DNA of 64,000 nucleotides from Actinomadura syzygii (GTDB taxonomy: Bacteria; Actinomycetota; Actinomycetes; Streptosporangiales; Streptosporangiaceae): positions 310,001-374,000 of the forward strand of contig NZ_VSFF01000008.1 in the NCBI RefSeq assembly GCF_008085905.1, given 5' to 3'. Shown piece after piece: positions 15,433 to 23,092 of the stretch (the stretch's first letter is position 1; each line of letters opens with the position of its first letter). The notes beneath the pieces were generated by a model that had not been told where the DNA came from, searched no databases, and saw nothing but the letters and a program-made list of their open reading frames with translations. Both the position numbers and the translations under genes were made by a program.

Positions 15433-16833
15433 TTGGACAAGACGACCGAGCGCCTGGTCGACTTCGCGCTCGACTCCGCCCGGACCGAGCTCCCGGCGGC
15501 CGTGCGGGAGTCCGCGACCGCCCATCTCGTCGACGCCGTCGCCGTGGCGATCGCCGGGACCGCCGCCGAGCCCGCGCGGCTGGCCGCGGACCTGGCCGTG
15601 CGGTCGGCGGCGAGTCCGGGCGCCACGGTGATCGGCCGCCGCCGGGGCGTCGCGCCGGAGGCGGCGGCGTTCGCCAACGCCGTCATGGTGCGCACCTACG
15701 ACTGGAACGACGGGATGCAGGCCAAGGCCGGCGGCCATCCGAGCGACATGATCCCGGGCCTGTTCGCGACCGCCGAGGTCACCCGCTCCTCGGGAGCGGA
15801 CCTGCTGACCGCGATCACCCTCGCCTACGAGATCCTCGGCGGGCTCGGGGCGGCGACGGACCGGGCCAACTTCGACCAGGGCCTCTTCATGGGCGCGGCG
15901 ACGGCGCTCGGCTGCGGCGTCCTGCTCGGGCTCGACCGGGAGCGAATGGGCGAGGCGGCCTCGCTGGCGCTCACGACGGCGCTGCCGCTCGGCGTCCACC
16001 GCTGGGGCGGCGCGCTGGCGATGACGAAAGGCGGCTCCACCGCGTTCGCGGTGAAGAACGGAGTCTTCTGCGCGCAGCTCGCCCAGGCCGGATTCACGTC
16101 GGCGCCCGAGCCGTTCGAGGGCTACTACGGCCTGTTCCACGTCACCGGGGAGTTCGAGCCGCGGCTGCCGGTCAGTCCGGGCGGGCCGAGCGTGATGGAG
16201 ATGGCGCACCAGAAGCCCTATCCCGCCGAGAGCCAATGCCTCGGGCTGCTCGACCTGGCGCCGCGGATCCGGGAGTGGGCGCCGGTCGAGGAGATCGAGT
16301 CGATCGAGCTCACCATGGCCGACCACGCGCTGCGGCACGTGTGCGACCCGGCCAAGTACGACCCGCGGACCAGGGAGACGGCGGACCACAGCCTCCCGTA
16401 CATGCTCGCCGTCGCCCTCGTCGACGGCGGCATCACGCTGGACTCCTACCGTCCGGAACGCGTCCTCGACCCGGCGCTGCGGCCGATCATGCGGCGGATC
16501 CGGGCGACGTCCAGCCCGGAGTTCGACGCGATCCGCGCCCGGCTCGACGGCGTGACCAGGGCGCATCCGATCCGCGCGGTGTTCCGGACGACCGACGGCC
16601 GCGAGCGCGTCGAGGACGTCCGCTACCACCGCGGCCACTTCCGCGACCCGATGACCCGCGACGACGTGGACGACAAGTTCGACCGCGCCACCCGGGGCGT
16701 CGTCGGCGCGGCGCGCCGCGCGGAACTCCGCGCCGACTGGTGGGGGATCGCGGAGGCCGCGGACGCGGGCGAGGTCATCGGCCGGCTCGCCGACCTGGGG
16801 CCGTCCACGAGCGAGGACGAGGAGAACAGATGA
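15433..16833 (+). CDS. MmgE/PrpD-family protein, paralogue A
   Basis: 466 aa. The family includes 2-methylcitrate dehydratase, cis-aconitate decarboxylase and aconitate isomerase-like enzymes. Signature blocks: VRTYDWNDGMQAKAGGHPSDM (about residue 85-105), FDQGLFMGAATALGCG, HRWGGALAMTKGGSTA, RETADHSLPYMLAVALVDG and YHRGHFRDPMTRDD. The start is TTG (TTG-GAC) with GAGAGG 9 nt upstream; paralogues B (34726) and D (44261) use the same TTG-GAC start and share these blocks. First gene of PrpD - thiolase-fold - DUF35 - CoA-transferase, all joined by ATGA/GTGA overlaps. Likely dehydratase, isomerase or decarboxylase on a polycarboxylate; not more precise. Confidence 0.88.
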   Translation: MDKTTERLVDFALDSARTELPAAVRESATAHLVDAVAVAIAGTAAEPARLAADLAVRSAASPGATVIGRRRGVAPEAAAFANAVMVRTYDWNDGMQAKAGGHPSDMIPGLFATAEVTRSSGADLLTAITLAYEILGGLGAATDRANFDQGLFMGAATALGCGVLLGLDRERMGEAASLALTTALPLGVHRWGGALAMTKGGSTAFAVKNGVFCAQLAQAGFTSAPEPFEGYYGLFHVTGEFEPRLPVSPGGPSVMEMAHQKPYPAESQCLGLLDLAPRIREWAPVEEIESIELTMADHALRHVCDPAKYDPRTRETADHSLPYMLAVALVDGGITLDSYRPERVLDPALRPIMRRIRATSSPEFDAIRARLDGVTRAHPIRAVFRTTDGRERVEDVRYHRGHFRDPMTRDDVDDKFDRATRGVVGAARRAELRADWWGIAEAADAGEVIGRLADLGPSTSEDEENR

Positions 16834-17990
16834 GCGGGATCCGCGGCACGGCGTCGATCGTCGGCGCGTTCGAGCATCCCGGCCGCAAGCTGCCGGACAT
16901 GTCGGTGATGCAGCTCCACGCCGAGGTGGCGCTCGGCGCCGTCGCCGACGCGGGTCTGACCCTCGCTGACGTGGACGGCCTGTTCACCGGCCGGGACGCG
17001 CCCGGCGTCGGCGGCCTCTCCGTCGCCGACCACCTCGGCCTGCGGCCGCGGTACATGGACTCGACCGAGAGCGGCGGCGCGTCGCCGCTGTACCACGTCG
17101 GCCACGCGGCGGCGGCGATCGCGGCGGGCAAGTGCTCGGTCGCGCTGATCACCCTGGCGGGCAAGGCGCGCAGCGGGCCGATGGGCGGCACCCCGCCGCC
17201 GGAGGACCCGTTCGAGACCGTCTTCGGCACGCGTCCGCCGATGGCGAGCTACGCGCTGGCCGCGCGCCGGCACATGTACGAGTTCGGCACGACCAGCGAG
17301 CAGTTGGCCATGGTGAAGGCGGCCGCGTCGCAGCACGCCCAGCACAACCCGAACGCCTTCCTCCGGAAGGTGCTGACGGTCGAGGACGTCATCGAGTCGC
17401 CGCTCGTCGCCGACCCGCTGCACCGCGGCGACTGCTGCGTCGTGACGGACGGCGGCGGGGCGATCGTGCTGGTCTCGCGGGACGTCGCGCGCGACCTCCC
17501 GCGGCGCGGCGTCACGCTGCTCGGCCACGGCGAGGCGCCCCGGCACAGCGCGGGCGGCAAGGTCGACGTGACGGTCTCCGGGGCCGCGTACGCCGCGCCC
17601 CGCGCCTACGCGGAGGCCGGGATCACGGCCGCCGACGTCGACTACGCCTCGATCTACGACTCGTTCACCATCGCCGTCATCGAGCAGATCGAGGACCTCG
17701 GCTTCTGCGCGAAGGGCGAGGGCGGACGGTTCGTCGAGGACGGCGGGCTGGTGGCGCCGTCCGGGCGGCTGCCGTTCAACACCGACGGCGGCGGGCTGTG
17801 CAACAACCATCCCAGCAACCGAGGGGGCATGATGAAGATCATCGAGGCGGTGCGGCAACTGCGCGCGGAGGCGCACCCGGCCGTCCAGGTGCCGGACTGC
17901 GAGATCGGGGTCGTGAGCGGCGTCGGCGGCGACCTCGCCGCGCGGATGCGCAGCGCCGTCCTCGTGCTCGGCCGGGAGGACGCCGCGTGA
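16830..17990 (+). CDS. Thiolase-fold protein lacking the nucleophilic Cys (aldolase/lipid-transfer type), pair 1
   Basis: 386 aa thiolase-fold protein. Where thiolases have the acyl-accepting Cys the sequence reads DSTESGGASPLYH, so no Cys. The second Cys motif is replaced by VVSGVGGDL. It keeps YDSFTIAVIEQIEDLGFCAKGEG and GGGLCNNHPSNRGG. Cys-less thiolase folds paired with a DUF35 protein include Ltp2, the retro-aldolase of steroid side-chain degradation, so retro-aldol cleavage of a beta-hydroxyacyl-CoA is more likely than thiolysis (inference). ATGA overlap with PrpD upstream, GTGA overlap with DUF35 downstream. Confidence 0.85.
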   Translation: MSGIRGTASIVGAFEHPGRKLPDMSVMQLHAEVALGAVADAGLTLADVDGLFTGRDAPGVGGLSVADHLGLRPRYMDSTESGGASPLYHVGHAAAAIAAGKCSVALITLAGKARSGPMGGTPPPEDPFETVFGTRPPMASYALAARRHMYEFGTTSEQLAMVKAAASQHAQHNPNAFLRKVLTVEDVIESPLVADPLHRGDCCVVTDGGGAIVLVSRDVARDLPRRGVTLLGHGEAPRHSAGGKVDVTVSGAAYAAPRAYAEAGITAADVDYASIYDSFTIAVIEQIEDLGFCAKGEGGRFVEDGGLVAPSGRLPFNTDGGGLCNNHPSNRGGMMKIIEAVRQLRAEAHPAVQVPDCEIGVVSGVGGDLAARMRSAVLVLGREDAA

Positions 17991-18427
17991 GCCCCGCGCG
18001 AGTCTTCGAGGTCGTCGCGGCGCCGGCCCTCGCGACGCCCGTCCCCGAGATCGCCCCGGAGCTCGCCGAGTTCTGGACCGCGACCACCGAGGGCCGCTTC
18101 CTCGTGCGCCGCTGCGCGGCGTGCGGCGAGGCGCACTGGTACCCGCGCATGGTCTGCCCGTTCTGCCACTCGACCGACACGGGGTGGGAGGACGCGAGCG
18201 GCCGCGGCACGGTCTACACGTTCTCGGTCGTGCGGCGCGGGGCGGGCGACTACGCCGCCGCGCCGTACGTGCTGGCCTATGTCGAACTAGCCGAAGGGCC
18301 GCGGATGATGACGAACATCGTCGACTGCGACGTCGAGTCGGTGCGGGTCGGCCAGGAGGTCGAGGTGGTCTTCCACCGGGCCTCGGCGGACGCCGCCCTG
18401 CCACGTTTCAGGCCGGTGACGGCATGA
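17987..18427 (+). CDS. DUF35 (zinc ribbon plus OB-fold) partner protein, pair 1
   Basis: 146 aa. Rubredoxin-like zinc ribbon CAACGEAHWYPRMVCPFC (about residues 40-57), then an OB fold (GRGTVYTFSVV, YVLAYVELAEGPRMMTNI). DUF35 proteins form complexes with thiolase-fold enzymes and help position the CoA substrate; the fixed order here (GTGA overlap with the thiolase-fold gene) fits such a complex. Followed by an ATGA overlap into the CoA-transferase. Confidence 0.9.
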   Translation: MSPARVFEVVAAPALATPVPEIAPELAEFWTATTEGRFLVRRCAACGEAHWYPRMVCPFCHSTDTGWEDASGRGTVYTFSVVRRGAGDYAAAPYVLAYVELAEGPRMMTNIVDCDVESVRVGQEVEVVFHRASADAALPRFRPVTA

Positions 18428-19767
18428 CGGTCGACAAGGTCTACGCGAGCGCCGCCGACGCGGTCGCCGACATCCCGGCGGGAGCGCGGCTCGGCGTCGG
18501 CGGGTTCGGCCACTCCCGCACGTACCAGGCGCTCATCCCGGCGCTGTTCGACCGCGGCGTCAAGGACCTGCGCGTCGTCGTGAACTCCCTCGGCGGGAAC
18601 CCGAACTCCGTCTGGACGCTGCTGGAAGCCCACCGGATCAGCCACATCACGGTGTCGATCTCGCAGGGCGCCGACGAGTACATCCGCTCCGGGGAGGTCG
18701 GCATCGAGCTGGTCCCGCAGGGGACTCTGGTGGAGCGGCTGCGCGCAGCCGGAGCCGGGATCGCGGGGTTCTACACCCGCACCGGCTATGGCACGAAGGT
18801 CGCCGCCGGCAAGGACGTCCGCTGGTTCGACGGCGAGGCGTACATCTTCGAGCGCGCCCTGCCGCTCGACTTCGCCTTCATCCGGGCGCACCGGGCCGAC
18901 CGCTACGGCAACGTCAGCTTCCGCGGCGTCGGACGCAACCTCAACCCGAGCATGGCCAAGGCCGCCGGCGTCGTGATCGTCGAGGCGACCGAGGTCGTCG
19001 ACGCCCTCGAACCCGAGCAGGTGGACCTGCCGGGCGTCTTCGTGCACCGCGTCGTCCAGCGGGCGCCGGAGATCGTCCCGTTCCCCGCCAAGCGCCGGGG
19101 CGGGGCCGACATCGACAAGGCGGCCGTCTACAACGGCAAGCCCGGGTGGACGCGGCGGCGGATGGCGCAGGTGTGCGCCGAGATCATCCCGGACTCGTCC
19201 TACGTCAACCTGGGCCTCGGCATCCCGACGCTCGTCTCGAACTTCACCGCCGGGCGCGGCATCGTCACCCAGGCCGAGAACGGCATCCTCGGCATGGGAG
19301 AGGACGCCACCGCGGACGACTACGACCAGGACGTCTACAACGCGGCCAGCTTCTACGTCCACCTCGGGGACGGCGCGTCCTTCTTCGACACGCTCACCTC
19401 GTTCGAGATGATCCGCGGCGGCAAGCTCGACTACACCGTCCTCGGCGGGCTCCAGGTCGACGCCGAGGGGAACCTGGCGAACTGGGCGACGGCGAACCGC
19501 GCGGGCGGGACGATCGGCGGCGCGATGGACCTCGCGGCGGGCGACGCGACCCTGATCGTCACGATGCCGCACCTGACGAACGACGGCGGCCAGAAGCTGG
19601 TCAGCCGCTGCTCCTTCCCGCTGACGGGCGTGGCCTGCGTGGACGTCGTCGTCACCGACCTGTGCGTGCTGCGGCGCGAGGCGGGACGGTTCCGCCTGGA
19701 GCGGGTCGCGCCGGGGTTCGAGGCCGCCGAGATCGCCGAGCTGACCGAACTCGCCTTCGACCACTGA
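18424..19767 (+). CDS. Two-domain (fused alpha-beta) class I CoA-transferase
   Basis: 447 aa. Alpha-like half (PAGARLGVGGFGHSRTYQALIP, about 18-40) and beta-like half (AEIIPDSSYVNLGLGIPTLVSNF, about 255-280) in one chain. The catalytic Glu is visible in TQAENGILGMG, the SENG-type motif that forms the Glu-CoA thioester. Relatives: glutaconate, 3-oxoacid, acetate and dicarboxylate CoA-transferases. Last gene of the PrpD - thiolase-fold - DUF35 unit, so it probably activates the substrate of, or recycles CoA after, that sequence. Confidence 0.88.
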   Translation: MTVDKVYASAADAVADIPAGARLGVGGFGHSRTYQALIPALFDRGVKDLRVVVNSLGGNPNSVWTLLEAHRISHITVSISQGADEYIRSGEVGIELVPQGTLVERLRAAGAGIAGFYTRTGYGTKVAAGKDVRWFDGEAYIFERALPLDFAFIRAHRADRYGNVSFRGVGRNLNPSMAKAAGVVIVEATEVVDALEPEQVDLPGVFVHRVVQRAPEIVPFPAKRRGGADIDKAAVYNGKPGWTRRRMAQVCAEIIPDSSYVNLGLGIPTLVSNFTAGRGIVTQAENGILGMGEDATADDYDQDVYNAASFYVHLGDGASFFDTLTSFEMIRGGKLDYTVLGGLQVDAEGNLANWATANRAGGTIGGAMDLAAGDATLIVTMPHLTNDGGQKLVSRCSFPLTGVACVDVVVTDLCVLRREAGRFRLERVAPGFEAAEIAELTELAFDH

Positions 19768-19776
19768 CCGCGTCCC

Positions 19777-20748
19777 GTGTCGGATAGAGGCGTGTCAGCC
19801 GGAGGCGTGTCAGACGAGGCCGTCGTGCGGCGCGCGCTGGCGGCCGTCGCGGCCACCCGCGTCCGCGGCCTGCATCCGATCGGCCACCTGGCGGGTATCA
19901 CCGGGCGCCCGAGCCGGGCGCCCGGCCGGTCCCGGCTCACCATGAACGCGCCGCCCGGCACCGACGGGCGGACCGGCCGGGTCTCGCTGGTGGGCCTGGA
20001 CGTGTTCGCCGACCTCGTGCTCGCCGCCGCGATCCGCTCGCACATCGGGCCGGGCGCCCGGCTCGGCACCGTGTCGCTGTCGGTCCAGCACCTGCATGCG
20101 CCGGTGTCCGGGGAGATCGTCGGCGAGGCGTCCGCCGAGCCCCCGGTCGACGGGTTCGCGGCGTCGCGCGCCGTGCTCCGCGCCGGGGACCGGGTGGTCG
20201 CGCACGCCCAGGGCAGCTTCATGGTGCTGCCGACGCCCGAGGGACGCGCGCGCCTCACCACCGACTGGGAGCGGGAGCACACCGTCCCGCTGCCGGTGAT
20301 CGGCCTGGACGACCTGGATCCGGCGGAGCGGAGGTTCGTGGAGAGCGTCCGCTCCGCCGCGCGCCGGGCCGCCGGGACCGGACGGCCGCTGGAGGACGAG
20401 CTCGTCGAGCCGGTGTGGGCGGACCGCGATCCGCCGCGCGCGGGCCTGGTGATCGGGCCGGAGATGGGCAACCGCGTAGGCCACGTCCAGGGCGGCGTGC
20501 TGTACGCGGTCGCGGCGCGGGCGGCGGCCCACGTCGCCGGACCGGGCCCGTGGTCGTGCGCGGACGGCACCTACCAGTACCTGCGCCCCGGCGCCGGGCG
20601 CGTGCTCACCGCGCGGCCCGTCCTGCTGCGCCGTGGACGCGCGATGGCCTTCGCCCGCGTGGAACTGGCGGTCGACGGCGTCGCGGTCGGCGGCGGGCAG
20701 TTCGCCTTCAGAACGGCCCCGCAAGCCAGATTGCATACTAATGGTTGA
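19777..20748 (+). CDS. Double-hotdog thioesterase-like protein
   Basis: 323 aa with two PaaI/HGG-type hotdog halves: residues ~50-165 (GRVSLVGLDVFADLVLAAAI, VSLSVQHLHAPV) and ~210-320 (IGPEMGNRVGHVQGGVLYAV with the HGG-type segment, PWSCADGTYQYLRPG). Probably an acyl-CoA thioesterase or a hydratase-like hotdog. The start is unclear: three GTG codons (19777, 19792, 19807) lie in a short repeated sequence (GGCGTGTCA) with no well-spaced ribosome site. It follows the CoA-transferase by 9 nt and should be co-transcribed. Confidence 0.7.
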   Translation: MSDRGVSAGGVSDEAVVRRALAAVAATRVRGLHPIGHLAGITGRPSRAPGRSRLTMNAPPGTDGRTGRVSLVGLDVFADLVLAAAIRSHIGPGARLGTVSLSVQHLHAPVSGEIVGEASAEPPVDGFAASRAVLRAGDRVVAHAQGSFMVLPTPEGRARLTTDWEREHTVPLPVIGLDDLDPAERRFVESVRSAARRAAGTGRPLEDELVEPVWADRDPPRAGLVIGPEMGNRVGHVQGGVLYAVAARAAAHVAGPGPWSCADGTYQYLRPGAGRVLTARPVLLRRGRAMAFARVELAVDGVAVGGGQFAFRTAPQARLHTNG

Positions 20749-20749
20749 C
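20730..20749 (-). promoter_or_regulatory. Cluster operator, copy 5a (reversed)
   Basis: Read on the minus strand: GTCAAC CATTA GTATGC AAT. One good half plus AAT and one poor half. It overlaps TTGACA (20745-20750), a perfect -35 hexamer for the downstream gene. Confidence 0.5.
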
Positions 20750-20751
20750 AC

Positions 20752-20771
20752 TGTATTTCATTGTATGCAAT
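20752..20771 (+). promoter_or_regulatory. Cluster operator, copy 5b (before amidohydrolase)
   Basis: TGTATT TCATT GTATGC AAT, immediately after copy 5a in opposite orientation and 67 nt before the amidohydrolase start. Confidence 0.65.
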
Positions 20772-20838
20772 GCTGAACAATACCTCGGGAGGGAAGGCCG
20801 AACCTGGCGCACCGAGGTACTGGGAGTAGGGAGCGAGC

Positions 20839-22098
20839 GTGGCAAGCTACAAGATCGTCTCGGCCGATTCGCACGTCAACGAGGTGCCGGCCACGTGGGA
20901 GCGCGTGCAGAAGAAGCACGGCGACCTCGCGCCGCGGTCGGTGCAGACCGACCAGGGCATCTTCCTCGTCGTCGAGGGCTGGAAGGACCATCCGGGCCAC
21001 GAGTCCGCCTCGCTGGCCACCCAGCTCGGCGCGAGCAAGGAGGCCTACGTCGAGGACTGCTCGCACGAGTACGTCGGGCTCGCGATCGGCAACCTCGACC
21101 AGGACGTGACCACCACCCGGGAGAAGTGGCGCTCGGCCACCGGCACCTACACCGGGACCGGCTCCCCGGAGGCGGAGGCGTTCCGCAAGGGCTTCCGCTA
21201 CGAGGACTACCCCGGACCGGGCATCGACCCCGCCGCGCGGCTCAAGGACATGGACCGTGACAACGTCGAGATCGAGGTGCTCTACCCGAGCCAGCTCCGC
21301 CACCTCTACGAGATGAGCGCGACGAACGAGCCCTTCTTCCACGACATCGTGGACTCGTTCAACGAGTGGCTGCTGGACTACGTCTCCTACGCCCCGAACC
21401 GGCTGATCGCCCAGCCGATGCTCTCGATCCTGAACCCCGAGCAGGCCGCGGCGGACATGGAGAAGTACCTGAACCGGGGCGTCCGCGCGTTCCAGATCGC
21501 GTCGTCGGTGCCGGTGGGCACCTCCTACGCGGACCCGAAGTTCGACCGGATCTGGTCCATCGCGCAGGAGGCCGACGTGCCGCTGGCGATGCACACCAGC
21601 ACCGGGCGGTTCAAGCAGATCCTCGGCCACATGGCCTTCGCCCGGACGTCCGGCGCCATCGACGGCCTCAAGCAGGCCCGCTGGTTCATCGGCGGCCAGC
21701 TGGAGATCGAGTTCTCCTTCGCCGAGATGATCTACGGCGGGCTGTTCGACCGGTTCCCGCGGCTCAAGCTCGTCGCCGCGGAGTTCGGCACGAGCTGGGT
21801 CCCGGGCGTCGTCGACCGGCTGCAGAACCACGACAAGCGCCTCGGCCTCGAACTCGCCCCCGGCGAGTACCTGAAGCGCAACGTGTGGTTCACCTTCCAG
21901 GAGGACCGCACCGGGCTGCTGGCCACGCCCATCATCGGCGAGGACAACTACATGTACGCCAACGACTACCCGCACCCGATGACGACGTGGCCGCGGTCGG
22001 AGCAGGTGAACGACCACCAGTTCCAGGGGCTGTCGGACGAGGTGCGCCGCAAGATCACCCGCGAGAACGCCCTCAGGCTCTACGGACTCGCGTCCTAG
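20839..22098 (+). CDS. Amidohydrolase-superfamily protein (ACMSD/amidohydrolase-2 type)
   Basis: 419 aa TIM-barrel metal-dependent hydrolase/decarboxylase. Visible ligands: SADSHVNE at the N-terminus (HxxE variant of HxH), MHTSTG (about residue 253), AAEFGTSWVPG and the late metal Asp in ANDYPHP. The family holds decarboxylases such as ACMSD and gamma-resorcylate decarboxylase, and C-C hydrolases. GTG start with GGGAG 6 nt upstream. Preceded by a pair of operator copies; followed after 10 nt by the second GntR gene. Confidence 0.85.
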   Translation: MASYKIVSADSHVNEVPATWERVQKKHGDLAPRSVQTDQGIFLVVEGWKDHPGHESASLATQLGASKEAYVEDCSHEYVGLAIGNLDQDVTTTREKWRSATGTYTGTGSPEAEAFRKGFRYEDYPGPGIDPAARLKDMDRDNVEIEVLYPSQLRHLYEMSATNEPFFHDIVDSFNEWLLDYVSYAPNRLIAQPMLSILNPEQAAADMEKYLNRGVRAFQIASSVPVGTSYADPKFDRIWSIAQEADVPLAMHTSTGRFKQILGHMAFARTSGAIDGLKQARWFIGGQLEIEFSFAEMIYGGLFDRFPRLKLVAAEFGTSWVPGVVDRLQNHDKRLGLELAPGEYLKRNVWFTFQEDRTGLLATPIIGEDNYMYANDYPHPMTTWPRSEQVNDHQFQGLSDEVRRKITRENALRLYGLAS

Positions 22099-22108
22099 AC
22101 TGAGCCCG

Positions 22109-22780
22109 ATGGCACGTGTCGAAGATGTCGGGGAGCAGATGAGCGCGTACGAGGTGCTCAGGCAGGCGATCCTGGAAGGCGAGCTCCAGCCCGGTGTGCA
22201 TCTGGTGGAGCTGGGTCTCGCCGACCGCTTCGGCCTGGGCCGGACGAAGATCCGTGACGCGCTCATCCGGCTCGAGCACGACGGTCTCGCCGAGCGCCGG
22301 CCGCGCGGCCTGTTCGTCCGGGAACGGAACCCCGAGCAGCTTCTCGACATCTACGACACGCGCGGCGTGCTCGAAGCGCTCGCCGGGCGCTTCGCCGCGG
22401 AGCGCCGGACCGAGCACGACCTGCGCACGCTGAACCGGCTGCTGGCGGTGTTCGACGAGCTCGACCCGCACGACACCGAGGCGGTCGCGGCCAACAACGC
22501 CCAGTTCCACCGCGCGATCTGGCGGGCCGCCCACAACGAGTCGCTGCTCGACGTCCTGCAGCGGCTGGACGGCCACCTGCGGCTCTGGCCGCGGACGATG
22601 CTCGCCGCGCCGGCGCGCTACGACGAGGTGCGGGCCCGGCACGGCGCGATCCTCGACGCGATCGCGGCGCGCGACGCCGAGCAGGCGTCCGCGCTGACGA
22701 CCGACCACTTCCGGAGGAACCGCGAGCTGCGCGTGGCCTCGCTGTACGTCGAGCTCGGCGACGTGGCCGGCACCGGCTGA
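22109..22780 (+). CDS. GntR-family regulator, FCD subfamily, second copy
   Basis: 223 aa. Winged helix about 12-80 (YEVLRQAILEGELQPGVHL, GLADRFGLGRTKIRDALI); FCD domain about 85-210 with the metal pattern in NNAQFHRAIWRAAHN, EVRARHGAILDAI and LTTDHFRRN. Only distantly similar to the regulator at 9528, so a different ligand or DNA site is likely. Co-transcribed with the amidohydrolase. Second candidate for reading the cluster operator. ATG 22109 kept; ATG 22139 is an alternative. Confidence 0.88.
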   Translation: MARVEDVGEQMSAYEVLRQAILEGELQPGVHLVELGLADRFGLGRTKIRDALIRLEHDGLAERRPRGLFVRERNPEQLLDIYDTRGVLEALAGRFAAERRTEHDLRTLNRLLAVFDELDPHDTEAVAANNAQFHRAIWRAAHNESLLDVLQRLDGHLRLWPRTMLAAPARYDEVRARHGAILDAIAARDAEQASALTTDHFRRNRELRVASLYVELGDVAGTG

Positions 22781-23092
22781 CGACGCCCCGCCTGCCGAAG
22801 ACGGCTACTCGCTGACGACCGCCGTCCGCTGACGACGGCTCGCCCGCCGACCAGCCCGGAGCCAGAAGCTCCGAGGCCGAGTTCCGCCGCCCCCGCCGGG
22901 GACGGCGCGTGAGATCCCACCCATGGCGGGCGGCAGCGTGCCCGCGGTCCGTCGCGGCATCCGCGATGCGCGCGCCCTCCGGCGCCCCGTAAGCCCCCTT
23001 CGAGCCGCTCACCGACGATCGCTCCCGGCGCCGTCTTCGTGCGCGCCGCCGAGCGTCGTCGACCTACCCATGTCACGAGGAAGGTTTCGTAG
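22781..23092. other. 312-nt intergenic leader before etfBA
   Basis: No gene and no copy of the operator seen; contains short GCTGACGAC repeats. The ribosome site AGGAAGG lies close to ATG 23093. Confidence 0.5.
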
